Shown here one piece after another: positions 8,269 through 16,770 of a stretch of DNA of 33,888 nt. Under the pieces are notes generated by a model that worked only from the letters and a program-made list of their open reading frames with translations, was not told the DNA's origin and did no database searches. A program made the position numbers and the translations under genes. Each line of letters starts with the position of its first letter. Positions within the stretch are counted from its first letter, which is position 1. Source of the DNA: Cyanobacteria bacterium M_DeepCast_200m_mx_001. Lineage in GTDB: Bacteria; Cyanobacteriota; Cyanobacteriia; PCC-6307; Cyanobiaceae. The stretch is taken from NCBI GenBank assembly GCA_016882415.1, contig VGQL01000012.1:1-33888 (forward strand), written 5' to 3'.

Positions 8269-9588
8269 TCAGCGGCTGAGCAGGGCCCGCTTGGGCCCGT
8301 GGATCGGATCCTCCACCACGATCGTCTGGTCCCGTTCGGCCCCCAGCGACACGATGGCGATGGGCACCTCCATCAGCTCCGCCAGGAAGCGCAGGTAGCT
8401 CATGGCGGTGGGGGGCAGGTCCTCGAGGGCGCGGCAGTGGGCCGTGGAGGTCTGCCAGCCGGGCAGGGTCTCGAAGATGGGCTGACAGCGGGCGAAATCC
8501 TCGGCGGAGCTGGGGAAATGCTCAATGCGCTGGCCATCGAGCTCATAGGCCACGCACACCTGGATCTCATCGAGCTCATCGAGCACATCCAGCTTGGTGA
8601 TCGCCAGGCAGTCGAGGCCGTTCACCTCCACCGCATAGCGGCCGATCACCCCATCGAACCAACCGCAGCGGCGGCGGCGGCCGGTGGTGGTGCCGTACTC
8701 ACCGCCGCGGTCGCAGAGGTGGTCGTTGAGGCTGCCCTCCAGCTCCGTGGGGAAGGGGCCTTCCCCCACACGGGTGGTGTAGGCCTTGGCCACGCCGATC
8801 ACCCGGTCGATCAGGGTGGGGCCCACCCCCGCGCCGATGCAGGCGCCCCCGCTCACCGGGTTGGAGGAGGTGACGTAGGGATAGGTGCCGTGGTCCAGGT
8901 CGAGCAGGGTGCCCTGGGCCCCCTCGAACAGGATGTTCTTACGGGCGCGGGCCGCCTGGTGGATGGCGCGGGTGCAATCCACCACGTGGGGCGCCAGGCG
9001 GCGGCCATAGCCCACGTAATCCGCCACCACCTGCTCGAAGTCGAGCGGCTCCAGGCCGTAGAGCTTCTGCAGGATCTCGTTCTTCTCCGCCAGGGGGCCC
9101 GCCAGGCGATCCCGCAGCCGGGCCTCATCCAGCAGATCGATGATGCGGATGCCGTTGCGCTCCGACTTATCGGCGTAGGTGGGGCCGATGCCCCGGCCGG
9201 TGGTGCCGATGCGGCGGTCGCCGCGGCGCTGCTCCATCGCCTGGTCCAGCAGGCGGTGGTAGGGCATGGTCACGTGGGCGGTGGAGGCCAGCTGCAGGCC
9301 GTCCACAGCGATGCCGTTCTCCGCGAGCATGTCCAGCTCGCCGAGCATCACCTTGGGGTCCACCACGGTGCCGGAGCCGATCAGGCAGACCGTGTCCGGA
9401 TACAGGATGCCGGAGGGGATCAGGTGCAGCTTCAGCACCTTGTCGTCCACCACGATGGTGTGGCCGGCGTTCACGCCCCCCTGGTAGCGCACCACCACAT
9501 CGGCGGAGCGGCTCAGCAGATCGGTGATCTTGCCCTTCCCCTCGTCACCCCACTGCGCACCGACGACGACGACGTTGGCCAAGGACAC
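8269..9588 (-). CDS. purA: Adenylosuccinate synthetase
   Basis: Joins IMP and aspartate with GTP to form adenylosuccinate, the first committed step to AMP. Highly conserved: [14 protein letters not shown] at the N-terminus with the catalytic aspartate, NAGHTIVV with the catalytic histidine, [34 protein letters not shown], and the GTP/guanine region near the end ([13 protein letters not shown]). Full length at 439 residues. The start is GTG at 9588. It is downstream of psb27 with a 99-base gap and upstream of the kinase gene. Confidence 0.98.
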   Translation of the reverse strand: MSLANVVVVGAQWGDEGKGKITDLLSRSADVVVRYQGGVNAGHTIVVDDKVLKLHLIPSGILYPDTVCLIGSGTVVDPKVMLGELDMLAENGIAVDGLQLASTAHVTMPYHRLLDQAMEQRRGDRRIGTTGRGIGPTYADKSERNGIRIIDLLDEARLRDRLAGPLAEKNEILQKLYGLEPLDFEQVVADYVGYGRRLAPHVVDCTRAIHQAARARKNILFEGAQGTLLDLDHGTYPYVTSSNPVSGGACIGAGVGPTLIDRVIGVAKAYTTRVGEGPFPTELEGSLNDHLCDRGGEYGTTTGRRRRCGWFDGVIGRYAVEVNGLDCLAITKLDVLDELDEIQVCVAYELDGQRIEHFPSSAEDFARCQPIFETLPGWQTSTAHCRALEDLPPTAMSYLRFLAELMEVPIAIVSLGAERDQTIVVEDPIHGPKRALLSR

Positions 9589-9664
9589 AGCGGCCCGAAG
9601 CCGCTTCTAAGCACAAAGGAAGAGGATCTCAGATCGAGCCACCCTCCGTCAAAAGGGGCGAGGG

Positions 9665-9683
9665 CCGGGGCCCTGGCCCCCGG
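9665..9683 (-). terminator. Possible weak terminator after psb27
   Basis: Just past the psb27 stop, the leftward transcript can form a G+C stem (CCGGGG pairing with CCCCGG around a short loop). A run of four T follows about 10 bases later (9654-9651). The distance and short T-run make an intrinsic terminator doubtful; it may only dampen read-through into purA. Confidence 0.3.
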
Positions 9684-9687
9684 GGGA

Positions 9688-10134
9688 TCAGGCGCCCCGG
9701 GTGGCGCCGGTTTCAGCCTTCTTGAGCTCCTTGGTGAGGCGCTCCCGCAGGCTGTCGGGCACGGGGCGGTTGGGGTAATTGGCGTAGTGGCCCGCCAGGG
9801 AGTTGAGGGCGGTCTGCATGGTGGTGAACGACGCCAGGCCGTTCACATCGGGGCGGGGGCGATAGCGGGCCATGTAGCTGTTGATCAGGGCCCGGGCCTC
9901 GGTTTCGGAGTCGCCACGGCCGGGGTCATCGGCCGCCACCCCAAGGGTGCTCAGCAGGGCATCCGCCACGCTCACCGTGTCCTCCACGTAGTTGCCGGTG
10001 ATCGGGCCGCCGCCGCCGGAGCAGGCGGTGAGCAGCAGCGACAGGCAGAGACACAGCACCAGGCAGGGGCCCAGCAGCAGCGTTTTGAGGGCTCCACCAG
10101 CGGCAGCCTTGAACTGATGCCATCCAGCCGCCAT
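9688..10134 (-). CDS. psb27: Photosystem II assembly lipoprotein Psb27
   Basis: A luminal lipoprotein that binds CP43 during photosystem II assembly and repair and keeps the manganese cluster from assembling too early. The 148 residues begin with a charged segment and a hydrophobic stretch (LVLCLCLSLLL) ending in the lipobox LTAC, then a four-helix domain with Psb27 signatures (GNYVEDTVSVADAL, ARALINSYMARYR, ALNSLAGHYANYPNRPVP). It follows proS by 40 bases on the same strand. A TAGGAT -10-like box lies in that gap, so it may have its own promoter. Confidence 0.95.
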   Translation of the reverse strand: MAAGWHQFKAAAGGALKTLLLGPCLVLCLCLSLLLTACSGGGGPITGNYVEDTVSVADALLSTLGVAADDPGRGDSETEARALINSYMARYRPRPDVNGLASFTTMQTALNSLAGHYANYPNRPVPDSLRERLTKELKKAETGATRGA

Positions 10135-10158
10135 GGGGGTCCGATTCGGTTGCAGCGG

Positions 10159-10164
10159 ATCCTA
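10159..10164 (-). promoter_or_regulatory. Candidate -10 element for psb27
   Basis: The sequence TAGGAT on the leftward strand lies about 25 bases upstream of the psb27 start, in the short proS-psb27 gap. No good -35 element is seen 17 bases upstream, where the proS coding end lies. The call rests only on resemblance to TATAAT. Confidence 0.2.
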
Positions 10165-10174
10165 GGTGCCCCCC

Positions 10175-12004
10175 CTAGGCCGCCAGCAGCCCCTGGCGTT
10201 CCCGCGCCAGCCGCTCCAGCAGCAGCGGCTGCAGATCCGCCACCGCCAGATCCTGGCGTTCGCCGCCGGCCCGCTGCACCAGCTCCACCTGGCCCTCGGC
10301 GGCGCCACGGCCCACCACCACCCGCCAGGGGATCCCCAGCAGGTCGGCATCCTTGAACTTCACCCCGGCCCGTTCGGCGCGGTCGTCGAACAGCACGTCC
10401 ACGCCGGCGGCCTGGAGCTCGCCGTAGAGGCGCTCCGCCAGCTGCAGCTGGGCGGGCTCGGCGGCGTTGGCCACCACCACGATCACCTCATAGGGGGCGA
10501 TGGCGGTGGGCCAGCAGATGCCGTTGGCGTCGTGGTGCTGCTCCACGGCGGCCTGGGCCAGGCGGGACACGCCGATGCCGTAGCAGCCCATCCAGAGGGG
10601 CTCCTCCTGGCCCGCCTCCGTGGTGAAGGTGGCCTCCAGGGCGGCGGAATACTTGCGGCCCAGCTGGAAGATGTGGCCCACCTCGATGCCGCGGCTGGCC
10701 TCCAGCACCTGGGCGGCATCGTGCAGGCAGCGGTCCCCCGGCTGGGCGGCCCGCAGGTCGAGGGCCTCGGGGGCCGGACAGAGCGCCCCCCAGCTGGCCC
10801 CCACCAGGTGGCGGCCTGTGGCATTGGCGCCGCACACAAAGGCCCCCAGGGCGGTGGCGGTGGCATCCGCCAGCCGCAGGAAGCGCGGCTGCCAGCTGCG
10901 GGCCGCCGCCAGGGCCGTATCCGGCAGCTGGGGCCCCAGGTAGCCGAAGGGCAGATCGGTGATCCCCTCGCGGGAGGCGGCCTCCGGGCTGAGGGGCCCC
11001 AGCTCCAGCAGGGTGCCGTGGGCCTCGCCGCAGCGGGCGCTGACGGCGTTGGCCAGCTTCACCTCATTGAGCTGCTGGTCGCCCCGCAGGCACACCAGCA
11101 GCGGCTGCTGGCAGCCGTCCTCAAAGCGGGCCAGCAGCAGCAGCACCTTCACCACCTGGGTGGGGTCGAGGCCATGGGCCTGGCCCAGCTGCTCGATGCT
11201 GCTGGCACCGGGGGTGTCCAGGGGCTCACCGGCGCCCCCCTGGCGGGGCCCCGAGGCCAGGGGCACCGCTTCCGGGGCCAGGGAGACGGCCCGCTCCTGG
11301 TTGGCGGCGTAGGAGCCATCGGCGCTGGCGAGGATCAGGTCTTCGCCGGCGTCGGCGGTCACCATGAACTCCTGGCTGGCGGAGCCGCCGATGGCGCCAC
11401 TGTCGGCCTCCACGGCCACCGCCCGCAGGCCGCAGCGGCTGAAGATGCGGCGGTAGGCCTGATCCATGGCGCCGTAGGTGCGCCGCAGGCAGGCCTCATC
11501 GGCATGGAAGGAATAGGCGTCCTTCATGATGAATTCGCGCCCCCGCATCAGGCCGAAGCGCGGCCGGATCTCATCGCGGAATTTGGTCTGGATTTGATAG
11601 AGGTTCACCGGCAACTGCCGGTAGGAGCGCAGCAGCTCCCCCGCCAGGGCGGTGATCACCTCCTCATGGGTGGGGCCCAGCCCCAGCTCGCGGCCCTGGC
11701 GATCCTCCAGGTGAAACATGATCCCCTCGCCGGCGGTGTAGCCGGCCCAGCGGCCGCTGCGCTGCCACAGCTCAGCCGGCTGCAGCTGGGGCAAGAGGGT
11801 TTCAAGGGCGCCTGTGCCGTTGAGCTCCTCCCGCACGATGGCGGAGATCTTCTGGAGCACCCGCCACAGCAGGGGCAGATAGGCATAGATGCCGCTGCCC
11901 ACCCGCCGGATATAGCCGGCCCGCAGCAGCAGCTTGTGGGAAGGGATCTCCGCCTCGGCGGGGTCATCCCGCAGCGTCACCAGCATCAGGCGGGAGACGC
12001 GCAT
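10175..12004 (-). CDS. proS: Prolyl-tRNA synthetase, bacterial type with editing insertion
   Basis: Charges tRNA-Pro with proline. It is a class II synthetase of bacterial architecture, 609 residues. Visible parts are motif 1 (IYAYLPLLWRVLQKI), motif 2 (TKFRDEIRPRFGLMRGREFIMKDAYSF), a large insertion between motifs 2 and 3 (about residues 225-400) that corresponds to the domain which clears Ala-tRNA-Pro, motif 3 (GCYGIGVSRLAQA), and the C-terminal anticodon-binding domain. The start ATG at 12004 gives the usual N-terminus MRVSRLMLVTLRDDP. A divergent 163-base spacer separates it from the rightward HTH-like gene. Confidence 0.98.
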   Translation of the reverse strand: MRVSRLMLVTLRDDPAEAEIPSHKLLLRAGYIRRVGSGIYAYLPLLWRVLQKISAIVREELNGTGALETLLPQLQPAELWQRSGRWAGYTAGEGIMFHLEDRQGRELGLGPTHEEVITALAGELLRSYRQLPVNLYQIQTKFRDEIRPRFGLMRGREFIMKDAYSFHADEACLRRTYGAMDQAYRRIFSRCGLRAVAVEADSGAIGGSASQEFMVTADAGEDLILASADGSYAANQERAVSLAPEAVPLASGPRQGGAGEPLDTPGASSIEQLGQAHGLDPTQVVKVLLLLARFEDGCQQPLLVCLRGDQQLNEVKLANAVSARCGEAHGTLLELGPLSPEAASREGITDLPFGYLGPQLPDTALAAARSWQPRFLRLADATATALGAFVCGANATGRHLVGASWGALCPAPEALDLRAAQPGDRCLHDAAQVLEASRGIEVGHIFQLGRKYSAALEATFTTEAGQEEPLWMGCYGIGVSRLAQAAVEQHHDANGICWPTAIAPYEVIVVVANAAEPAQLQLAERLYGELQAAGVDVLFDDRAERAGVKFKDADLLGIPWRVVVGRGAAEGQVELVQRAGGERQDLAVADLQPLLLERLARERQGLLAA

Positions 12005-12167
12005 GGAACCCTGAACAAACGGTGAGGCCGGAAGCTACCACCGTGGTTTGCATCGAACCGCCTGAGAAAGCGCCACATCGGCAGCCGAAAAGAACCGAAA
12101 ATTCCAATTCGCCAGAGAAAAGCCTGCTAGGTTCCGGCGAAAGTCCCAGTTGTCGCAGACCGATCTC
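12005..12167. promoter_or_regulatory. Divergent promoter region between proS and the HTH-like gene
   Basis: This 163-base spacer is clearly less GC-rich than the rest (for example CGAAAAGAACCGAAAATTCC around 12087-12106). Both flanking genes read outward, so it must contain both promoters unless transcription enters from outside. TAGGTT at 12128-12133 is a -10-like box for the rightward gene. The flanking HTH-like protein might bind here, which is speculation. Confidence 0.45.
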
Positions 12168-12659
12168 ATGAGCACCCATTCGATGGCGTCGGGCCTGATG
12201 GCGTCTGGCTTGGGTGCTGCTCTGGGGGGTGGTTTGGGCTCAGCCGCGGAGGCGGCCGCCAACAGCGCCGAATCCGCCGAAAACCTGATCGGCATCGATG
12301 AGGTGCAGCGCAGCCTCAACCGCTCCCGCGCCTCGGTGTATCGCTACACCAACACGGATCCGCGCAACCTCAACCCGGCCTTCAACCCCCGCAAGCTCAA
12401 TCCGGAATACCGCAGCGACCAGAAGGAGCCGCTGATGTTCCACCCCAACGAGGTGGCCCGCTTCGCCCGCGATGTGCTGCGGATCAAGGAGGTCACCGTT
12501 GAGGTGCTCAACTCCCCCTCCACCGCCACCCAGCAGCTGCTGGGCTCGATCCTTGAGGAACTGCGGACGATCCGCGGTCTGCTCAGCAGCAGCGGCTCCG
12601 GCACCAGCGACCTGGATGCCCGCCGCGAACAGCACGACCAGGCGCGCCCGGCGGCCTAG
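12168..12659 (+). CDS. Putative DNA-binding (HTH-like) protein, function unknown
   Basis: A 163-residue protein. After an Ala/Gly/Ser-rich N-terminus there is a helix-turn-helix-like segment (LIGIDEVQRSLNRSRASVYRY, about residues 40-60) resembling the DNA-reading heads of small phage-type and resolvase-type regulators. Next come an unusual Asn/Pro stretch (DPRNLNP, NPRKLNPEYR), a helix after MFHPNEVARFARDVL and a terminal helix (LGSILEELRTIRGLL) that could form a coiled coil. No recombinase catalytic residues are visible. I chose the ATG at 12168; a TTG at 12150 is a possible earlier start. It is divergent from proS. The small membrane-protein gene follows after 37 bases. Confidence 0.75.
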   Translation: MSTHSMASGLMASGLGAALGGGLGSAAEAAANSAESAENLIGIDEVQRSLNRSRASVYRYTNTDPRNLNPAFNPRKLNPEYRSDQKEPLMFHPNEVARFARDVLRIKEVTVEVLNSPSTATQQLLGSILEELRTIRGLLSSSGSGTSDLDARREQHDQARPAA

Positions 12660-12696
12660 TTAGGCTGCAACGCAGGCCCCATCGGGCCGCACCTGC

Positions 12697-12933
12697 ATGA
12701 CATCCGACTCCTCCGAACCCCCTCCCCGAACCGGCGCTCCGAGCCCGCTCACCCCAGACAGCGGTGACCCCGGCGAGGAGCCCTACCGTTCCACCAGCCT
12801 GTTCCACACCGCCGCGCCGCTGCTCGGGGTGCTGCTCGGGCTGTGCACCCTGACGCTGCCCCTGGCCGGGGTGATCACCGACCGCGACCCCAGGCCAGCG
12901 GCACCTGGGCTGGCCACCGCCCGGACCCCCTAG
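12697..12933 (+). CDS. Small single-span membrane protein, function unknown
   Basis: A 78-residue product. The N-terminal half is Pro/Ser/Asp-rich and likely cytoplasmic; residues about 38-60 form one transmembrane helix (AAPLLGVLLGLCTLTLPLAGV), and a short Pro-rich tail follows. Codon use matches the neighbours and the gene follows the HTH-like gene by 37 bases on the same strand, which supports it. It ends 4 bases before the stop of the convergent methyltransferase. I do not recognise a family. Confidence 0.6.
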   Translation: MTSDSSEPPPRTGAPSPLTPDSGDPGEEPYRSTSLFHTAAPLLGVLLGLCTLTLPLAGVITDRDPRPAAPGLATARTP

Positions 12934-12937
12934 GGCC

Positions 12938-13678
12938 CTAGGCGCGCCGCTGCAGCAGGAAGCCCTCGAAGCCCAGGGCCTGGAACACCCGCGCCGGATC
13001 GCCGAAGCCGGCGGCGTTCACCAGGCTGGTGAGCCGCGCCAGGCCGATGGGATGCAGCCCCTGGTTGGGGGCACCGGGCTCAGCCGCCAAACCGCTGGCC
13101 TGCTGGAATCCCACCCAGGCCGCCTCCAACTGCCCCTCCAGGGAGGGCAGGCTGGTCTGCATCAGGTCCACCAGCACCAGCTGGGCGCCGGGCTTGAGCG
13201 TGCGGGCCAAGGCGGTGAGGAAGGCCAGCTTGCTGCCGTCATCCGGCAACGACTGCAGCACCAGCACCGACAGGGCACCGTCGAAACGGCCGGCGACACC
13301 GGGGCCATCCACCAGGGCCTCCACCGTGGTCTGGAGCCAGTCAATGCTGGGCTGCTCCCCAAGGCGCTGGCGCGATTCCGCCAGCATCTCGTCGCTGGGG
13401 TCGATGGCGGTGAGGCGCCAATCGGGCCGCTGGGCCACCGCCTCCACCAGTTCGGCCCCGGTGCCGCAGCCGGCCACCAGCACCTCGGCGCCGGGGGCTG
13501 CGGCCACGGGGGAGGCCGCCAGCAGCGCCACCGCCAGGCGCGCCAGGCTGCCGTAACCGGGGATCACCTGGCTCTGAAGCCGTTCGTAGCCCGCAGGATT
13601 CAAGGCGGTCCGCCGCTGATGCCCCAACGCTAAGGCCAATGCCAGACAGCGTTTGATGTCAGCCTCGGGTCGGGTCAA
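12938..13678 (-). CDS. SAM-dependent class I methyltransferase, substrate unknown
   Basis: A Rossmann-fold methyltransferase of about 246 residues. Motif I is VLVAGCGTGAELVEA, the acidic end of strand 2 is LTAIDPSDEML, and the motif IV region is FDGALSVLVLQSLPD. Later strands read LKPGAQLVLVDL. The C-terminal segment (GLARLTSLVNAAGFGDPARVFQALGFEGFLLQR) is typical of small-molecule or pigment/quinone methyltransferases but does not fix the substrate. No ATG starts the domain; I chose the TTG at 13678, which leaves a 55-base divergent gap to ferredoxin. The frame stays open further upstream but would overlap ferredoxin. Confidence 0.82.
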   Translation of the reverse strand: MTRPEADIKRCLALALALGHQRRTALNPAGYERLQSQVIPGYGSLARLAVALLAASPVAAAPGAEVLVAGCGTGAELVEAVAQRPDWRLTAIDPSDEMLAESRQRLGEQPSIDWLQTTVEALVDGPGVAGRFDGALSVLVLQSLPDDGSKLAFLTALARTLKPGAQLVLVDLMQTSLPSLEGQLEAAWVGFQQASGLAAEPGAPNQGLHPIGLARLTSLVNAAGFGDPARVFQALGFEGFLLQRRA

Positions 13679-13733
13679 CGGAAACCGGCCCCGGCCAGGT
13701 AAGTTTGTCGGCGCCGAAGATCCCCGTCCGACC

Positions 13734-14093
13734 GTGCCCACCATCCGTTTTGAACAGGAAGGCCAGCAGGTCGGTTGCATCGAGGGGGCCAACCTGCGCA
13801 AGGCAGCCGTCGATGCCGGCATCAACCCCTACAAGGGCCTCAACAACCTCAACAACTGCGGTGGCGTCGGCCAGTGCGGCACCTGCGTGGTGGAGGTGGT
13901 GGAGGGCATGCAGAACCTCTCCCCCCGCAGCGACGTGGAGCAGGTGTACCTGGCGGATCGGCCCGCCAACTACCGCCTCAGCTGCCGCACCAGCGTCAAC
14001 GGCGATGTGACCATCCGCACCCGCCCCCAGGGCGGCGTGGGCAAGGGCTCCAACAGCCTGGTGGGCGCCCTCAAGTCCCTCATCGGCAAGTGA
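13734..14093 (+). CDS. [2Fe-2S] ferredoxin, plant-type fold
   Basis: A small electron carrier of 119 residues. Cluster ligands are C42, C48, C51 and C84, in the pattern NNCGGVGQCGTC and SCRTS. Compared with the photosynthetic ferredoxin PetF, it has a different order of loops and a basic C-terminus (SLVGALKSLIGK), so it is probably one of the minor ferredoxins of cyanobacteria. GTG at 13734 begins the domain directly (VPTIRFEQEG). The ArsC/Spx-like gene follows after 10 bases. Confidence 0.92.
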   Translation: MPTIRFEQEGQQVGCIEGANLRKAAVDAGINPYKGLNNLNNCGGVGQCGTCVVEVVEGMQNLSPRSDVEQVYLADRPANYRLSCRTSVNGDVTIRTRPQGGVGKGSNSLVGALKSLIGK

Positions 14094-14103
14094 GCCGCGG
14101 CGC

Positions 14104-14478
14104 GTGAGCCAGCCGCCCCTGCGCCTCTACAGCTATCCCCAGTGCGGCACCTGCCGCAAAGCCCTGCAATGGCTCGCCCAGCGGGGCTTTTCGGTGTCGG
14201 CCGGTTCGCTCGACCTGGTGGACATCACCCGCACCCCACCGGGCCCCGCTGAGCTGCGCCAGGCCATGGCGGCCGTGGGGCGCAAGCGCCTGTTCAACAC
14301 CAGTGGCCAGAGCTACCGCGCCCTGGGGAGCGCCGCGGTGGCGGCCCTCAACGACGACCAGGCCATCGCCGCCCTGGCGGCGGACGGCAAGCTGATCAAA
14401 CGGCCCTTCGCCATCACCGCCGGCGGTGCCGCCCTGGTGGGCTTCAAGCCGGAGGAGTGGCAGGCGGCCCTGGGCTGA
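14104..14478 (+). CDS. ArsC/Spx family thioredoxin-fold protein
   Basis: A 124-residue protein of the glutaredoxin-like arsenate reductase/Spx family. The redox motif CGTC sits near residue 15 (YPQCGTCRKALQWL), and the family's NTSGQSYR and KLIKRPFAI stretches are present. The true activity could be arsenate reduction or a regulatory redox role; arsenic genes are not nearby. It starts with GTG 10 bases after ferredoxin, suggesting a joint transcript. Its final 35 bases overlap the convergent membrane-protein gene. Confidence 0.88.
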   Translation: MSQPPLRLYSYPQCGTCRKALQWLAQRGFSVSAGSLDLVDITRTPPGPAELRQAMAAVGRKRLFNTSGQSYRALGSAAVAALNDDQAIAALAADGKLIKRPFAITAGGAALVGFKPEEWQAALG

Positions 14479-15955
14479 GGGCGTCCGCCGAAGCCGAAGC
14501 CGCAGCTTCAGCGGGGCTGGTGAGCTCATCGAGCTCCTCCATCAGGGCATCGATGCCGGCCCGGTTCATCTGGGCCAGGTAGTTGAGCTTGAGCTGCTGC
14601 AGCAGGGTCACCAGCAGCTGCTGACTGCGCTGCAGGGTGCCCCCCTGCTCCAGCCCCGCCGCCAGCTCCTCCCAGAAGCGATCGCCGAAGCGCTGCAGCA
14701 GCTCCACCTGGCGGGTGTCGCTCTGGGCCAGCCGCTGGGCCGTGCCCCGGGCCAGGTCGAGCAGGCTGTCCACCATGCCAACGGCCACCTGGCGGCTGAG
14801 CACGGGCGGCAGCACCGCCCCCCCGGGCACCTCCCGCAGGCTCTGCTGCAGGGCATGGCCCAGCAGCGACTGCAGCTCCGGCGCCAGCCTCGGGGTCACC
14901 TCCCCCAGCAGCAGGGGCCCCCACAGCTTCACCAGCTCCAGCAGCTGCTGCTCGTCGCTGGCGCTCACGCTCTGGTGGCTGCGCAGGCTACGGATCCAGC
15001 GGGGCCACTGGGGGGAGCGGATCAACGACTGGGTGCCATCCACCAGCTGCAGCGCCAGCACCTCAAACAACTCCAGGGCCAGCAGCGACACCACCGCGCG
15101 GCTCACCGCCGCCCGCAGCGGTTCGATGTTGATCAGCCGCGCCTGGCTGAGGCGCTCCACCACCGGCACCACCCGCAGCCAGCACCAGAAGGGCAACAGC
15201 AGGGGCAGGTCGATCCAACGGCGCAGCAGCGCATCGCGCCAGCTCAACCCCGGGAAGCGGCGCCGCAGCCGCACCATCCGCAGCAGGATGTCGAGGGCGA
15301 ACACGCTCTGGAACAGCAGCAGATCCGTGCGCCAGAAGTGATCCGTGGGGCGGCCGTTCCCATCCACCGCCCGCCAGTAGCTGGTGGACACCAGCGGCAA
15401 CACTTGCTGACGCCAGAAACGTCGCTCCTCCGCCCAGCTGCGGCGCGCCAACCAGCCATCGCTGAGCAGGCGATCGGCGGAGGCCTTGGCGGAATCGAGG
15501 CCGGCCCGCTGGCGCAGGCGGCTCTTGATCTTCTCGAGGGTGCCGCCGTTGCCGGAGGCGGCGAAGGGGTTCTCATTGATCATCTCCAGCGTCAGGTCCA
15601 CCTGACGGCGCCGCAGTGGCGCGGTGCTGGCGACGGGTTCACCGGCCTGCAGGGCCCGGTCGAGCTGCTGGAAGGCCGCCAGATACTGCTGGGTTTCGCG
15701 GTGGGGCTCGATGCCCTTCACCGGGTCGTAGAGGGGGGTGATGTCCGGCAGCAACGGCAGGGGCACCACCAGGGGCATTTGGGGCAGCGGCATCAGGTTG
15801 CGCTGCAGCCAGAAGGTGCGCAGGGGGATGTAGGTGATGTCAAACAGCACCCACACCAGGTTGAGGGTGGCCCACAGGGCCACGGCCCGGTCCCAGTGCA
15901 GCCAGAGCCGCGAGGCCGTGACCCTCTGGGTCGACAACCAACGCGGACGGACCAT
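14444..15955 (-). CDS. Large conserved-looking membrane protein, function unknown
   Basis: A 503-residue protein. The first 60 residues carry one hydrophobic segment (AVALWATLNLVWVLFDITYIPLRTFWL), and further hydrophobic stretches appear in the middle (LLLFQSVFALDILL, LPLLLPFWCWLRVVPVV, VVSLLALELFEVLALQ). The last 180 residues are helical and probably soluble. The arrangement slightly resembles an ion-channel-like core, but I see no selectivity filter. The extreme C-terminus is Ala/Pro-rich and low-complexity. The start is the ATG at 15955, 59 bases from the divergent lepB. I recognise this only as an uncharacterised cyanobacterial type. Confidence 0.8.
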   Translation of the reverse strand: MVRPRWLSTQRVTASRLWLHWDRAVALWATLNLVWVLFDITYIPLRTFWLQRNLMPLPQMPLVVPLPLLPDITPLYDPVKGIEPHRETQQYLAAFQQLDRALQAGEPVASTAPLRRRQVDLTLEMINENPFAASGNGGTLEKIKSRLRQRAGLDSAKASADRLLSDGWLARRSWAEERRFWRQQVLPLVSTSYWRAVDGNGRPTDHFWRTDLLLFQSVFALDILLRMVRLRRRFPGLSWRDALLRRWIDLPLLLPFWCWLRVVPVVERLSQARLINIEPLRAAVSRAVVSLLALELFEVLALQLVDGTQSLIRSPQWPRWIRSLRSHQSVSASDEQQLLELVKLWGPLLLGEVTPRLAPELQSLLGHALQQSLREVPGGAVLPPVLSRQVAVGMVDSLLDLARGTAQRLAQSDTRQVELLQRFGDRFWEELAAGLEQGGTLQRSQQLLVTLLQQLKLNYLAQMNRAGIDALMEELDELTSPAEAAASASADALSPGPPATPPA

Positions 15956-16014
15956 CGGATGCTGCGGGCAACGGCCCTAATCTGCCTGAGCTACAAGCGC
16001 TGGCCAGGCCCCCG

Positions 16015-16770
16015 TTGTCCCCCGAAGAAACCCCCTCCGCCGGCCAGCCCCAGACCCAGCCCCACAACCCATCCGGCGGCGAGCGTGAGAGCCCGTGGGT
16101 GTTCTGGCGTGGGGTGCTGCTCACCCTGGGGGTGGCCCTGGGGGTGCGCCAGGTGCTGTTGGAGGCCCGCTACATCCCCTCCGGCTCGATGTTGCCCGGT
16201 CTGCAGATCCAGGACCGGCTGCTGGTGGAGAAGCTCACTTACCGCAGCCGGCCACCGCGTCGGGGGGAGATCGTGGTGTTCCATGCCCCGCACCACTTCG
16301 ATCCGGTGCTGCGGGCCGGCCGCGAGGTGGGCCCCCTGCGCTGCCTGGTGGTGAACCTGCCGCTGATCAACGGCATCCCCGGCCTGCAGGAGCCCGCCTG
16401 CGACGCCTACATCAAGCGGGTGGTGGCCGTGCCCGGCGACCGGGTGGTGATCAACCCCCGCGGCCAGGTGCAGGTGAACGGTCAATGGCTGCGGGAGCCC
16501 TACGTCAGCAACTCCTGCCCGGTGGATCAGCAGGGCATGGGCCCCTGCCGCACCCTCAACGCCGTGGTGCCCCCCGGCCACGTGCTCACCCTGGGGGACA
16601 ACCGCGGCAACAGCTGGGATGGCCGCTTCTGGCCCGGGGGGCCCTTCCTGCCCCAGGGCGAAATCATCGGCCGCGCCTTCTGGCGCTTCTGGCCCCTGGG
16701 CACCGCCGGGCCGCTGCAGACCCCCGATCCGCTTAAGTCGCCGTCGGCCCCAGCCAAAGCTCCGGGTTGA
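16015..16770 (+). CDS. lepB: Signal peptidase I
   Basis: A membrane-bound serine protease with a Ser/Lys dyad that removes signal peptides after export. The N-terminal transmembrane helix is VFWRGVLLTLGVALGVRQVLL, then box B IPSGSM with catalytic Ser58, box D YIKRVVAVPGD with the general base Lys134, and box E GDNRGNSWDGR. About 30 extra residues lie between boxes C and D (LRAGREVGPLRCLVVNLPLING region), a feature I associate with picocyanobacterial enzymes. The start is a TTG at 16015; the first 25 residues are Pro/Ser-rich and a later GTG (about 16099) is an alternative. Its last 38 bases overlap the convergent dihydroorotase-like gene. Confidence 0.95.
   Translation: MSPEETPSAGQPQTQPHNPSGGERESPWVFWRGVLLTLGVALGVRQVLLEARYIPSGSMLPGLQIQDRLLVEKLTYRSRPPRRGEIVVFHAPHHFDPVLRAGREVGPLRCLVVNLPLINGIPGLQEPACDAYIKRVVAVPGDRVVINPRGQVQVNGQWLREPYVSNSCPVDQQGMGPCRTLNAVVPPGHVLTLGDNRGNSWDGRFWPGGPFLPQGEIIGRAFWRFWPLGTAGPLQTPDPLKSPSAPAKAPG

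Noticed and set aside
8299-10356. A 685-codon rightward open frame opposite purA, psb27 and the end of proS
   Set aside because: His/Gly/Val-rich antisense product spanning three real genes; no recognisable domain.
10166-12025. A 619-codon rightward open frame opposite proS
   Set aside because: Antisense shadow of a strongly conserved synthetase.
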